From positions 3,100,001-3,164,000 of the forward strand of contig NZ_CP021108.1 of NCBI RefSeq assembly GCF_002119685.1: DNA of 64,000 nucleotides, given 5' to 3'. Below, in pieces: positions 1 to 8,929 of this stretch; positions within the stretch are counted from its first letter, which is position 1; each line of letters opens with the position of its first letter. The notes under the pieces are model-generated. The model did not search any database. It was not told the DNA's origin and saw only the letters and a list, made by a program, of their open reading frames with translations. The position numbers were made by a program, and so were the translations under genes. This DNA comes from Bordetella genomosp. 8 (GTDB lineage: Bacteria; Pseudomonadota; Gammaproteobacteria; Burkholderiales; Burkholderiaceae_B).

Positions 1-177
1 GCGCCGCTGATCGCGCGCGCATCGGGCGTGCATGGCAGCAATGCCGACTACGTCTTCAAGCTGTCTTTCGCGCTGGCCGACCGCGGCTGCACGGACGACT
101 ACGTGGAAGCGCTGGCCTGCGAGCTCAGGCGCATCGGTTCCCATATGCAACACGGCGCCGATCGGGCTCTCCCGTAA
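1..177 (+). CDS. C-terminal fragment of a ChaC-like gamma-glutamylcyclotransferase (partial)
   Basis: The frame is open from the first base to a TAA at 175-177 and gives 58 residues. The peptide carries an ASGVHGSNADYV stretch followed by a helix with L..AL...G..D..V..L. This resembles the end of ChaC-type gamma-glutamylcyclotransferases, which release 5-oxoproline from gamma-glutamyl peptides such as glutathione. The catalytic part lies outside the window, so the assignment rests on this tail alone. The next gene starts 28 bases downstream on the same strand. It could instead be an unrelated gene's end. Confidence 0.45.
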   Translation, partial: APLIARASGVHGSNADYVFKLSFALADRGCTDDYVEALACELRRIGSHMQHGADRALP

Positions 178-205
178 CGGCCGTTTCCTTTCCCAGGAGT
201 TCCCC

Positions 206-1432
206 ATGACCATCCGACCCAGACCATTGTCGGTGCTGCTCGCCGCGCTATCCATTGCCGTGGCGGGCGGCGGCGCTACGTATTATCGCCACGGCATTGC
301 CGGCGCACAGGCCGCCGCCGCGCCGGCCGCGGCAACCGAAGTCGACGTCGCCGCCGTTGTCAGCGAGCCTATCGTCGAGTGGCAAAGCTACTCGGGCCGG
401 CTCGAAGCCATAGACAAGGTGGAGATCCGCCCGCTTGCGTCCGGCAGGATCGTCGCCGTGCATTTCGCCGACGGCGCGACGGTAAAGAAAGGCGATCTGC
501 TGTTCACCATAGACCCGCAACCCTATGCCGCGGCGCTGGAGCGCGCCCAGGCCCAGGTCACGGCCGCGGAGGCGCGCGCGGCCTATGCATCATCCGAATT
601 CGCGCGCAGCCAGCGGCTGTTGGCCGATAACGCGGTGGCGCGCCGCGATTACGAAGAGAAGCGCAATGCCTCGCTGGAAGCGAGCGCCGCGCTGCGCGCC
701 GCCAGAGCGGCGGCCGATACCGCGCGCATCGATCTGTCGTATACGCGTGTGACGGCGCCGGTGTCCGGCCGCGTTTCGCGGGCGGAACTGACGATAGGCA
801 ACATCGTACAGGCGGGCGCCGCGACGCCCCTGCTGACCACGGTGGTATCGCAGTCGCCCATCTACGCCTCATTCGATGCCGACGAGCAAACCTACCTCCG
901 TTACCTGCGCCAGGCCGGATCGTCGAAGACACCGGTCTACCTGGGCCTGGCGGACGAGGACGGCTATTCGCGCCAGGGCCGTATCGACTCGGTGGACAAC
1001 CAACTGGACGACCGGTCCGGCACCATCCGCGTGCGGGCTCGGTTCGACAACGGCGACAACGCTCTGCTGCCAGGTTTGTATGCCCGCGTGAAAGTCGGCG
1101 CCGGCACGCCACGCCAGGCAGTGCTGATCAACGAAGCAGCGATCGGCACGGACCAGGCCAAGCGCTTCGTGCTGGTAGTCGACGATGCCAACCTGGTGCG
1201 GTACCGCGAGGTCGAGCTGGGCAATGAACACGACGGCATGCGCGTCGTCACGGCCGGCCTGCAGCCGGGCGAACGCGTGGTCATCAAGGGCATGCAGCGG
1301 GTGCGCCCCGCCGAGCCCGTGCGGCCGCGCCTGGTCGACATGACCGATGGCAAGCCAGTCGCCACCAACACAAACCCGAAGCAACCCGTAGGCAGCGAGC
1401 CCGTGACGACGCTCGCGCGGAGCCCATCATGA
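206..1432 (+). CDS. RND efflux periplasmic adaptor (MexE/AcrA family)
   Basis: This 408-residue membrane-fusion protein would link an inner-membrane RND pump to an outer-membrane channel. I chose the ATG at 206 because AGGAG at 194-198 precedes it and the product then begins with a basic, hydrophobic export signal (residues 1 to about 33). After this come a lipoyl/barrel-sandwich half (SGRIVAVHFADGATVKKGD), a coiled-coil hairpin rich in Ala, Arg and Glu, the second lipoyl half (RVTAPVSGRVSRA) and a beta-barrel. The stop overlaps the start of the pump gene by four bases, so the two are probably translationally coupled. An upstream in-frame ATG exists but would add a non-signal-like extension. 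Confidence 0.93.
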   Translation: MTIRPRPLSVLLAALSIAVAGGGATYYRHGIAGAQAAAAPAAATEVDVAAVVSEPIVEWQSYSGRLEAIDKVEIRPLASGRIVAVHFADGATVKKGDLLFTIDPQPYAAALERAQAQVTAAEARAAYASSEFARSQRLLADNAVARRDYEEKRNASLEASAALRAARAAADTARIDLSYTRVTAPVSGRVSRAELTIGNIVQAGAATPLLTTVVSQSPIYASFDADEQTYLRYLRQAGSSKTPVYLGLADEDGYSRQGRIDSVDNQLDDRSGTIRVRARFDNGDNALLPGLYARVKVGAGTPRQAVLINEAAIGTDQAKRFVLVVDDANLVRYREVELGNEHDGMRVVTAGLQPGERVVIKGMQRVRPAEPVRPRLVDMTDGKPVATNTNPKQPVGSEPVTTLARSPS

Positions 1433-4400
1433 ATATCTCGAAGTTCTTTATCGACCGGCCCATCTTCGCCGGCGTGCTGTCGGCGGTCGTGGTGCTGGCT
1501 GGCCTGATCGCCTTGAAGATGCTGTCCACCGGCGAATACCCGGAAGTCGTGCCGCCTTCCGTCATCGTGCGGGCGCAGTATCCCGGCGCCAACCCGAAAG
1601 TGATCGCCGAAACCGTGGCCGCACCCATCGAGGAGCAGATCAACGGCGTGGAAAACATGCTTTATATGCAATCGCAAGCCAATAGCGACGGCAACATGAC
1701 GACGACCGTGACCTTCAAGCTGGGCACGGATCCCGACAAGGCGCAGCAGTTCGTACAGAACCGGGTAACGCAGGCCCTGCCCCGCTTGCCAGAAGACGTG
1801 CAGCGCCTGGGCGTGAGCACGGTGAAGTCCTCGCCCACGCTGACCATGGGTGTAAGCCTGTTTTCGTCGAACGGCCGCTATGACCTGACCTATCTGCGCA
1901 ATTACGCGCTGATCAACGTCAAGGACCGCCTGGCGCGCATACCGGGCGTAGGCGAAGTCGTGATGTGGGGCTCTGGCGATTACGCAATGCGGGTCTGGCT
2001 GGATCCTTCCAAGGTGGCGGCCCAGCATCTGACGGCCAACGAGGTCGTCAATGCCATTCGCGGGCAGAACATCCAGGCGGCAGCCGGCAGTATCGGTGCT
2101 TCGCCCATGCCGGCCAATGTCGCCATGCAGTTCAACGTGAATGCCCAGGGCCGGCTGAAGACGGAAGAAGACTTCCGCGGCATCATCCTCAAGACATCGA
2201 CCGACGGTGCGGTGGTGCGTCTTTCCGACGTGGCGCGCGTCGAATTGGGCGCAGCCGAATACGCACTGCGTGCGATGCTGGACGACAAGCCTGCCGTGCA
2301 GCTGATCATCTTCCAGCAGCCCGGCGCCAACGCCCTGCAGATATCCGACGACGTGCGCGCCGCCATGGAGGAGCTGAAGGCCGACATGCCGGAAGGTGTG
2401 GATTATGGCGTGAAGTACGATCCCACGCGCTTCGTGAGGGAGAGCATAGACGCCGTCATCCACACACTGCTGGAAGCCATCGTGCTGGTCGTTATCGTGG
2501 TGGTGGTGTTCCTGCAATCCTGGCGGGCGTCGCTGATCCCGCTGCTTGCGGTGCCGGTTTCCATCGTCGGCACATTCTCGTTGCTGCTGGCCTTCGGGTT
2601 CACTATCAATGCCTTGTCGCTCTTCGGAATGGTGCTGGCGATCGGGATCGTGGTGGACGATGCGATCGTGGTGGTGGAAAACGTCGAACGCAATATCGCG
2701 AACGGCTTGTCCGCGCGGGACGCCACCTACAAGGCCATGCAGGAAGTCTCCGGTCCCATCATCGCGATCGCGCTGACGCTGGTGGCCGTGTTCGTACCGC
2801 TGGCGTTCATGTCCGGCCTGACGGGCCAGTTCTATAAGCAGTTCGCCATGACGATCGCGATCTCGACCGTGATCTCTGCATTCAATTCGCTGACCTTGTC
2901 GCCCGCGCTGTCGGCCATCCTGCTGAAGAGCCACCATGCGCCCAAGGACAGGTTGACGCTGCTGATAGACCGTGTGCTGGGGCGTTTCTTCGCGGCCTTC
3001 AACAAGATATTCCACCGTGGTTCCGATGCTTACGGCCGCGGCGTGGGCGGCATCATCAACCGCAAGATGGCCATGCTGCCCGCCTACGGCGTGCTGCTCG
3101 GCGCCACCGCGTTGCTGGGCCACGTCGTGCCAGGCGGTTTCGTACCCGCCCAGGACAAAGACTATCTGGTCAGCATCGTCCAGCTGCCCAACGGCGCATC
3201 CCTGGAACGCACCGAGGCCGTCGTACACGAGATGAACGAGATTGCCATGAAAGTCCCTGGCGTGGTGAACGTCCCGTCCTTTCCCGGGCTGTCCGTCAAT
3301 GGACTCACCAATTCCTCGTCCAGCGCGCTGGTGTTTTCCGTGCTCAAGCCGTCCAGGGAGCGGTCGCCGGAAGAATCCGCGGATGCCATCGCCGCCGCAT
3401 TGAATGAGAAGTTTGGACAGATCAAGGGCGCCACGATCGCCACCTTCCCGCCGCCCCCGGTTTCCGGGCTGGGCACGGTGGGTGGCTTCAAGCTGCAGAT
3501 CCAGGACCGTGGCGCGCTGGGCTACGAGGCGCTGAACGACGCGACCCAGGCATTCCTGAAGGCCGCGGCCAAAGAGCCTGCGCTGGGACCGATGTTCACC
3601 AGCTACCAGATCAATGTGCCGCAACTCGATGTCGATCTGGATCGTGCCAAGGCCCGGCAACTGGGCGTGACGGTGGCCGATGTCTTCGACACCATGCAGA
3701 TTTACCTGGGTTCGCTTTATGTCAACGATTTCAACCGCTTCGGCCGCGTTTACCAGGTACGCGCGCAAGCCGATGCGCCCTTCCGCGCCTCGGCGGAGAA
3801 CATCGGCCAGTTGAAGACCCGTAACGCGCATGGCGACATGGTGCCGTTGTCTTCGCTGCTCAAGGTGAAGCAGGCCTACGGCCCCGAAATGGTTGTTCGC
3901 TACAACGGGTTCACCGCGGCGGACATCAACGGCGGCCCCGCGCCCGGCTATTCCAGCGGACAGGCGCAGGCCGCGGTCGAGCGCATCGCCGCTGAAACGC
4001 TACCGCGCGGGATCAAGTTCGAATGGACTGACCTGACCTATCAGCAGATCCTTGCCGGCAACGCGGCCCTGTGGGTATTCCCCATCAGCGTTCTGCTGGT
4101 GTTCCTGGTCCTGGCCGCGATGTACGAAAGCCTGACACTGCCGCTGGCCATCATCCTGATCGTCCCCATGAGCATCTTGTCCGCCCTGGCCGGCGTGTGG
4201 CTGACGCGCGGCGACAACAACATCTTCACGCAGATCGGCCTGATGGTGCTGGTGGGCCTGTCGGCGAAGAACGCCATCCTGATCGTCGAATTCGCCCGCG
4301 AACTCGAGATGCAGGGGCGGACCGCCATCAAGGCCGCGATCGAGTCCAGCCGGCTGCGCCTCCGTCCGATCCTGATGACCTCGATCGCTTTCATCATGGG

Positions 4401-4668
4401 CGTCGTACCGCTGGTGGTGTCCACGGGCGCTGGATCGGAGATGCGCCGCGCCATGGGCATCGCGGTGTTCTTCGGCATGCTGGGCGTGACGCTGTTCGGC
4501 CTGTTGCTGACGCCAGTGTTCTACGTCCTGCTGCGACAGTTGACCGGCAACCGGCCCCTGCACTCCGCCACGCCTCATGTAGCGCCCATCACGGCACCGG
4601 AACGAGCGGCCGCGTCGCCTGCCCTGAGCCTGCCGCAAGCGGCTTCGCCCGGCACCGCGCAAACCTGA
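1429..4668 (+). CDS. RND multidrug efflux inner-membrane transporter (MexF-like, HAE1 family)
   Basis: This 1079-residue proton-driven pump has the usual HAE1 length and a canonical start (MNISKFFIDRPIFAGVLS). Two six-helix transmembrane halves flank large periplasmic pore domains. The TM4 proton-relay motif VVDDAIVVVENVE places the acidic pair at residues 410-411. The second half carries GLSAKNAILIVEFA and RLRPILMTSIAFIMGVVPL. Residues N-terminal to the pump end are typical of the MexF branch, whose known substrates are chloramphenicol, quinolones and trimethoprim; the substrate here is inferred only. It lies between its adaptor and outer-membrane factor. No MexT-type LysR regulator is visible upstream within the window. 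Confidence 0.95.
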   Translation: MNISKFFIDRPIFAGVLSAVVVLAGLIALKMLSTGEYPEVVPPSVIVRAQYPGANPKVIAETVAAPIEEQINGVENMLYMQSQANSDGNMTTTVTFKLGTDPDKAQQFVQNRVTQALPRLPEDVQRLGVSTVKSSPTLTMGVSLFSSNGRYDLTYLRNYALINVKDRLARIPGVGEVVMWGSGDYAMRVWLDPSKVAAQHLTANEVVNAIRGQNIQAAAGSIGASPMPANVAMQFNVNAQGRLKTEEDFRGIILKTSTDGAVVRLSDVARVELGAAEYALRAMLDDKPAVQLIIFQQPGANALQISDDVRAAMEELKADMPEGVDYGVKYDPTRFVRESIDAVIHTLLEAIVLVVIVVVVFLQSWRASLIPLLAVPVSIVGTFSLLLAFGFTINALSLFGMVLAIGIVVDDAIVVVENVERNIANGLSARDATYKAMQEVSGPIIAIALTLVAVFVPLAFMSGLTGQFYKQFAMTIAISTVISAFNSLTLSPALSAILLKSHHAPKDRLTLLIDRVLGRFFAAFNKIFHRGSDAYGRGVGGIINRKMAMLPAYGVLLGATALLGHVVPGGFVPAQDKDYLVSIVQLPNGASLERTEAVVHEMNEIAMKVPGVVNVPSFPGLSVNGLTNSSSSALVFSVLKPSRERSPEESADAIAAALNEKFGQIKGATIATFPPPPVSGLGTVGGFKLQIQDRGALGYEALNDATQAFLKAAAKEPALGPMFTSYQINVPQLDVDLDRAKARQLGVTVADVFDTMQIYLGSLYVNDFNRFGRVYQVRAQADAPFRASAENIGQLKTRNAHGDMVPLSSLLKVKQAYGPEMVVRYNGFTAADINGGPAPGYSSGQAQAAVERIAAETLPRGIKFEWTDLTYQQILAGNAALWVFPISVLLVFLVLAAMYESLTLPLAIILIVPMSILSALAGVWLTRGDNNIFTQIGLMVLVGLSAKNAILIVEFARELEMQGRTAIKAAIESSRLRLRPILMTSIAFIMGVVPLVVSTGAGSEMRRAMGIAVFFGMLGVTLFGLLLTPVFYVLLRQLTGNRPLHSATPHVAPITAPERAAASPALSLPQAASPGTAQT

Positions 4669-4701
4669 GCGACCTATCGATCATCCAGTTGGAGCCTGAT
4701 C

Positions 4702-6204
4702 ATGAATCCGACAATTGCGAAACCCATGCACAAAACTGTAGCGGGCCAGCCGCGGCGCCTGATCGGCGCCATCTCGAGCCTGCTAGCCGCAATGCTGGTG
4801 CTGGCCGGCTGCTCGGTCATGCCTGCCTATGAACGGCCACCGGTGGAAACGCCGCCCGCGTACAAAGAAGCGTCCGCGACGCTGGCCGGAGCCGAGTCCA
4901 GCCTGTGGAAATCGGCCCGGCCGGCTGAGCACATCGCCCGCGGCGACTGGTGGGCCGTATTCGAGGACGACGAGCTGGACGCCCTGGAACGACGCGCCGG
5001 GCAGGCCAATCAGGACCTGAAGGCCGCCGCCGCGCGCTTGGACCAGGCGCGTGCCCTGGTGAAGGACGCCCGCGCCGGTCTGTATCCGCGTGTGGATGCC
5101 GGCGTTGGCGCCACGCGCCAGCGGCCGTCTCCCGCGTCGCAGGGTCTGGCGGACGACGGCGATACTCAGGCCTCGACGCTTTATCGTGCGCAGGTCGGCG
5201 TCTCGTATGAAGCCGACTTGTTCGGCCGCGTCGCCGCGACGGTGGATGCCGCCACGGCGGACGCTCAGCGCGGAGAGGCGCTGTTCCATTCGGTGCTGCT
5301 GGCCCTGCAGGCCGATGTGGCCCAACAGTACTTCCAGGTACGCGAACTGGACGCCGAGGCTGCCCTGTTCCAGCGCACGCTGGAGTTGCGTAGCCAGTCC
5401 ATGCAGCTGGTGCAGCGGCGCTTTGACGCCGGCGACACAAACGAAGTCGACGTGGCGCGCGCCGCATCCGAGCTGGCGTCCGCGCAGTCCGAGGCACTGG
5501 CTATCGCCCGCCGCCGTGCGGTGGCCGAGCACGCGCTGGCCGTCTTGCTGGGCCACACTCCCGCGGAATTTTCCCTGCCGGGGCGGCCGATGACGAGGGT
5601 CAGGGTAGCCGTGCCCGCCGGCCTGCCATCTGCGCTGCTGGAACGCCGGCCCGACATCGCCGCGGCGGAACGTGCGATGGCGGCCGCGAATTCACGTGTC
5701 GGCATGGCCCGCGCGGCCTTTTTTCCCAGCCTTCGCTTGACAGGTGCGCTCGGCTTCGAGTCCGGCCAGTTGGGCGACCTGTTCAACTGGTCCAGCCGCA
5801 CCTTCCTGCTGGGACCACTGGTGGGGACCGCGCTGAATCTACCCTTGTTCGACGGCGGACGCCGTCAGGCCGGCGTCGATCGTGCCCGCGCGAGCTATGA
5901 GGAGAAGGTTGCCGACTATCGTGGAACGGTACTGAACGCCTTCCGCGAGGTGGAGGACAACCTGGCCAACCTCCGCATCTTGGGAGACCAGGGCAAGGCG
6001 CAGGACGCCGCGGTGGCGGCATCCGAACGGGCGGCGCGGCTGTCGCATACGCAATACCGCGAAGGTTCCATAAGCTACTTCGACGTAATCGACGCGGACC
6101 GCACGGTGCTGCAGCAGCAGCGCACGGCCGTCCAGCTGGACGGCGAGCGCGCACGCTCCACCGTCAACCTGATCCGGGCGCTGGGCGGTGGCTGGGCGTC
6201 GTGA
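4702..6204 (+). CDS. Outer-membrane efflux lipoprotein (NodT/OprM family)
   Basis: This 500-residue protein is the outer-membrane exit duct of the tripartite pump. A lipobox LAGC puts the acylated cysteine at residue 37 when counted from the first ATG; a second ATG nine codons later (MHKTV) would give a shorter signal. Two OEP repeats follow, with typical coiled-coil segments (LDAEAALFQRTLELRSQSMQL; REVEDNLANLRIL) and the family hallmark LLERRPDIAAAERAM. The C-terminus ends RALGGGW, as is usual for NodT proteins. It starts 33 bases after the pump stop, so adaptor, pump and channel form one operon. Confidence 0.93.
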   Translation: MNPTIAKPMHKTVAGQPRRLIGAISSLLAAMLVLAGCSVMPAYERPPVETPPAYKEASATLAGAESSLWKSARPAEHIARGDWWAVFEDDELDALERRAGQANQDLKAAAARLDQARALVKDARAGLYPRVDAGVGATRQRPSPASQGLADDGDTQASTLYRAQVGVSYEADLFGRVAATVDAATADAQRGEALFHSVLLALQADVAQQYFQVRELDAEAALFQRTLELRSQSMQLVQRRFDAGDTNEVDVARAASELASAQSEALAIARRRAVAEHALAVLLGHTPAEFSLPGRPMTRVRVAVPAGLPSALLERRPDIAAAERAMAAANSRVGMARAAFFPSLRLTGALGFESGQLGDLFNWSSRTFLLGPLVGTALNLPLFDGGRRQAGVDRARASYEEKVADYRGTVLNAFREVEDNLANLRILGDQGKAQDAAVAASERAARLSHTQYREGSISYFDVIDADRTVLQQQRTAVQLDGERARSTVNLIRALGGGWAS

Positions 6205-6291
6205 CCGGGGTAGTCGCGGCTTATCCGGCTCATTGAACGGTTACGATAGGCCGCGCAATGGTAAGAGTGCGTACGAGGAGCAGGAAATTTT

Positions 6292-7020
6292 GTGTTGGGC
6301 GAAACTGCAATGACGGCGACGAGATTCCAGGGCGTCATCTTCGACATGGACGGCCTGCTGCTGAACACGGAAACGTTGGCCGTGCGGGCGCTGGAGGCGG
6401 CCGGCCAGGAGATCGGCGTCGATACCCCGCGCGAGTTCTGCGTGTCCTTGATCGGTTCACCCGCCGATGTCTGCCGCCGCCTGCTGCTGGAACGGTGTGG
6501 CGGCGATGCGCCCGCGGACGCCCTGTTCAGCGCCGCGACGACCCATCTGCATGGCTTGATCGACGACGGGCTGCTGGAATTGCGACCCGGCGCGGAAGCG
6601 CTTCTGCACCATCTCGACCGACGAGGCCTGCCGCGCGTGGTGGCCACGTCGTCATCGCGCGAAAAAGCCGCCCACCACCTGACGGCGGCGGGGATTCTGG
6701 ACCGCTTCGACGCGGTCGTCACGCGCGACGACGTCGCGCGCGGCAAACCGCATCCAGACCTGTATCTGGACGCGGTGGGCAGGCTGGGCATCGCGCCGTT
6801 TCGCTGCCTGGCGCTGGAGGACTCCTACAACGGGGTGCGGGCCGCTCATGCGGCCGGCGTGCCCGTGATCATGGTGCCGGACGTGCTTGCGCCCACGGAT
6901 GAGATGCGGGCGCTCTGCCTGGATATCCTGCCGGATTTGCGACAAGTCATTCCGCTCCTGGATGGCTATTCCGCCGGAACCGCGGAGGACGCCTCCGCCG
7001 CGGCAGGCTGCCCGCGCTGA
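6292..7020 (+). CDS. HAD-family hydrolase (beta-phosphoglucomutase/phosphatase-like)
   Basis: A 242-residue HAD phosphatase with motif I FDMDG (nucleophile D18, acid D20 from the GTG start), motif II VATSSS, a lysine in RGKPHPD and the acidic motif ALEDSYNGVRAA. A helical cap between motifs I and II marks subclass I, as in beta-phosphoglucomutase and sugar-phosphate phosphatases. The GTG at 6292 is preceded by GAGGAG at 6275-6280; an ATG at 6310 is an alternative that loses six residues. The substrate cannot be told from sequence. It stands alone between the efflux operon and a small hydrophilic gene. Confidence 0.88.
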   Translation: MLGETAMTATRFQGVIFDMDGLLLNTETLAVRALEAAGQEIGVDTPREFCVSLIGSPADVCRRLLLERCGGDAPADALFSAATTHLHGLIDDGLLELRPGAEALLHHLDRRGLPRVVATSSSREKAAHHLTAAGILDRFDAVVTRDDVARGKPHPDLYLDAVGRLGIAPFRCLALEDSYNGVRAAHAAGVPVIMVPDVLAPTDEMRALCLDILPDLRQVIPLLDGYSAGTAEDASAAAGCPR

Positions 7021-7079
7021 TGGCACACAGGCATGCCCCATGCTGCGTTTTCGGCTCATGCATCACCCAGGAGCCAACG

Positions 7080-7271
7080 ATGACGCATCCCCAGAACGCG
7101 AACACGGGCGATACCGACGCCCAGGCGGACGACCGTTCACGCGAGAACCAGCGCAGCCATGACGACGGCCAGAACCGCACCAAGAAGGACGGCCATGCGG
7201 ATCAGCTCGGCACCGGGCAGGACCAGACCAGCAGCCGGCAACATGGTCAGGGCGCGCGCCGTCCCGGGTAG
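7080..7271 (+). CDS. Small highly hydrophilic protein of unknown function
   Basis: The ATG at 7080 follows AGGAG at 7069-7073 and encodes 63 residues made almost only of polar and charged residues (Asp, Gln, Asn, Arg, His, Gly, Thr), with no hydrophobic core. Such composition is seen in intrinsically disordered stress-associated proteins, but I recognise no family. A strong hairpin lies about 30 bases after the stop, which supports a real, separately terminated transcript. The codon pattern is GC-rich like its neighbours. It could still be a chance open frame. Confidence 0.55.
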   Translation: MTHPQNANTGDTDAQADDRSRENQRSHDDGQNRTKKDGHADQLGTGQDQTSSRQHGQGARRPG

Positions 7272-7300
7272 CAGGGTCGGCCGCCATTAAGCGCGTTTCC

Positions 7301-7331
7301 GCGTCTTGCATCCATCGTGGACGCAAGACGC
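7301..7331 (+). terminator. Hairpin, probable transcription end after the small hydrophilic gene
   Basis: GCGTCTTGC at 7301-7309 pairs perfectly with GCAAGACGC at 7323-7331. The stem continues as TCCA/TGGA around a three-base loop with one A/C mismatch. No long T-run follows, so it is either a weak intrinsic terminator or a 3' RNA-stabilising hairpin. Confidence 0.6.
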
Positions 7332-7393
7332 GCCTGCTTCCCACGGCGCGCGCTGACGCGTGAGGTTCCCGGGCTCGCCCGTGGGGCCCGCGC

Positions 7394-7407
7394 TTGATCG
7401 AAATCAA
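7394..7407 (+). promoter_or_regulatory. FNR/Anr-type binding site
   Basis: TTGAT-CGAA-ATCAA matches the FNR consensus TTGAT-N4-ATCAA exactly. Its centre (7400.5) would put a class II start near 7442, 20 bases before the ATG at 7462, leaving room for the ribosome binding site at 7450-7454. It would control the 49-residue protein, the short Usp and possibly the alcohol dehydrogenase. Confidence 0.75.
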
Positions 7408-7461
7408 TGACGTCTCATGGGCGCGGATGGAAACTTGCCATGTTCAGCAAGGAGACAGCCC

Positions 7462-7611
7462 ATGAACACCGAATCGTACGACATCAACCGCATGGCATCC
7501 CTGATCCTGCATTTTGTGCTGGGCCTGGGCGCCAGCACGGACGACGCGCTGCGCGCGCTGCGGCTTACCGAGCGGATGCTGCGCGACGCCTGCGAGCAGA
7601 GAGCATCATGA
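7462..7611 (+). CDS. Small protein of unknown function, coupled to usp
   Basis: A 49-residue protein starting at an ATG with AAGGAGA at 7449-7455. It has an amphipathic central helix (ASLILHFVLGLG) and a charged C-terminal helix. I do not recognise it. Its TGA overlaps the ATG of the next gene (ATGA at 7608-7611), indicating translational coupling to the Usp gene. It sits just downstream of a perfect FNR site, so it is probably the first gene of an oxygen-limitation-induced transcript. Confidence 0.55.
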   Translation: MNTESYDINRMASLILHFVLGLGASTDDALRALRLTERMLRDACEQRAS

Positions 7612-7862
7612 GCTGCGTCCTCATCCCTATCGACGGCTCCGACAATGCGCTGCGCGCCTTGAACCACGTCGTCCAGCACAAGAAGATGTACGAACCGCTG
7701 AACGTGCAGATCCCCATCATCTCGGGGTCGGTGCGCCAGCACAAATGCGACCAGATCGTCATGGGCTCGCGCGGCCTGGGCACGACGGCCGGCCTGTGGC
7801 TGGGATCGGTCACCACCAAGACGCTGCACCTGGCGCAGGTTCCCGTCACCATCGTCAAGTAG
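7608..7862 (+). pseudogene. Universal stress protein with an internal in-frame deletion
   Basis: Only 84 residues, against about 140-150 for a single-domain UspA. The N-terminus is normal (MSCVLIPIDGSDNALRALNHV) and so is the C-terminus (CDQIVMGSRGLGTTAGLWLGSV...VPVTIVK), including the ATP-binding G-x2-G-x9-G-S pattern. The central part of the fold, roughly 55-60 residues between PIISGSVR and CDQIV, is missing without loss of frame. From memory of related Alcaligenaceae proteins a short piece after LNVQ is also lost. It may be a decayed gene or a minimal protein that still binds nucleotide. It is downstream of a perfect FNR site and overlaps the preceding small gene. Confidence 0.7.
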
Positions 7863-7870
7863 CCGCGCGC

Positions 7871-8878
7871 ATGGAAGCGATGCGTATGGAAGCGATGGTC
7901 CTGCGTGCGGCCGGCCAGCCCCTGGTACTGGAGTCGCGCCCCTTGCCGCAGCCCGGCGCGGGCCAGGTGCGTATCCGCATCGAAGCCTGCGGGATATGCC
8001 GCACGGACCTGCACGTCGTGGACGGCGAACTGCCCCACCCCGCGCTGCCTGTCGTTCCCGGCCATGAGGTGGTCGGCATCGTCGACGCGCAAGGCCCCGA
8101 TGTGATCGCCCCCGCGCTGGGCATGCGCGTCGGGGTGGCCTGGCTGGCCCATACCTGCGGACATTGCCCCTATTGCGGCCAGGGCCAGGAGAACCTGTGC
8201 GACGCGCCATTGTTCACCGGCTACACCGTCGATGGCGGCTTCGCCACCCATGCCCTGGCTGACGCCAACTTCGTATTCCCCTTGCCCGACGATGCGGACC
8301 CCGTGGCGACCGCGCCGCTGATGTGCGCCGGCCTGATAGGCTGGCGCTCGCTGCGGGCGGCGGGAAACGCCAGTCATGTCGGCCTGTACGGCTTCGGCGC
8401 GGCCGCCCATATCCTGGCGCAGGTCTGCTGCCGGCAGGGTCGTAGCGTCTACGCCTTCACACGGCCCGGAGACGATGCCGCCCAGGCGCTGGCGCTGTCC
8501 TTGGGCGCGGCGTGGGCCGGCGGCTCGGACCAGATGCCGCCGCATGAGCTCGATGCGGCCATTATTTTTGCGCCGGTGGGCGCCCTGGTCCCCACGGCGC
8601 TGGCCGCCGTGCGCAAAGGCGGCCGCGTCGTGTGCGGGGGAATCCACATGAGCGACATTCCGTCCTTTCCCTATCGGCTGCTGTGGGAAGAGCGGCGGAT
8701 CGTATCGGTCGCCAACTTGACCCGCGAGGATGGCGAGGAATTCCTGCGGGTGGTCGCGGCGGCGCCGATAAAAGTGCACACCACCACTTATCCCCTGGCC
8801 GACGCGAACCGCGCGTTGGCGGATCTTCGCGGAGGCCGCCTGGTGGGCGCCGCGGTGCTCGTTCCGCCGGGGCCTTGA
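7871..8878 (+). CDS. Zinc-dependent alcohol dehydrogenase (MDR family)
   Basis: A 335-residue medium-chain dehydrogenase predicted to oxidise or reduce an alcohol/aldehyde pair with NAD(P). The catalytic zinc site is visible in CGICRTDLH and GHEVVG, and the structural zinc site in CGHCPYCGQGQENLC. A Rossmann domain follows (GLYGFGAAAHI, slightly unlike the usual GxGxxG). Four in-frame ATGs lie in the first 25 bases (7871, 7880, 7886, 7895) because ATGGAAGCGATG is duplicated; homologues begin near MEAMVLR, so 7886 is also likely. It starts nine bases after the Usp stop and is probably in the FNR-controlled transcript, as adhA is under Anr in Pseudomonas. Confidence 0.9.
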   Translation: MEAMRMEAMVLRAAGQPLVLESRPLPQPGAGQVRIRIEACGICRTDLHVVDGELPHPALPVVPGHEVVGIVDAQGPDVIAPALGMRVGVAWLAHTCGHCPYCGQGQENLCDAPLFTGYTVDGGFATHALADANFVFPLPDDADPVATAPLMCAGLIGWRSLRAAGNASHVGLYGFGAAAHILAQVCCRQGRSVYAFTRPGDDAAQALALSLGAAWAGGSDQMPPHELDAAIIFAPVGALVPTALAAVRKGGRVVCGGIHMSDIPSFPYRLLWEERRIVSVANLTREDGEEFLRVVAAAPIKVHTTTYPLADANRALADLRGGRLVGAAVLVPPGP

Positions 8879-8929
8879 GCGGTTCTCGGGCGCGCGCGGA
8901 TCGCCACGGTGTGGCGTACGGCGCGAACG

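Noticed and set aside
32..205. N-terminal extension of the efflux adaptor from an ATG at 32
   Set aside because: It overlaps the end of the ChaC-like gene in another frame and lacks a ribosome binding site, while ATG 206 has AGGAG and a signal peptide.
964..3831. A 955-codon open frame on the minus strand, opposite the efflux adaptor and pump genes
   Set aside because: High GC causes long antisense frames; the product is His/Gln/Arg-rich without family features and the plus-strand genes are unambiguous.
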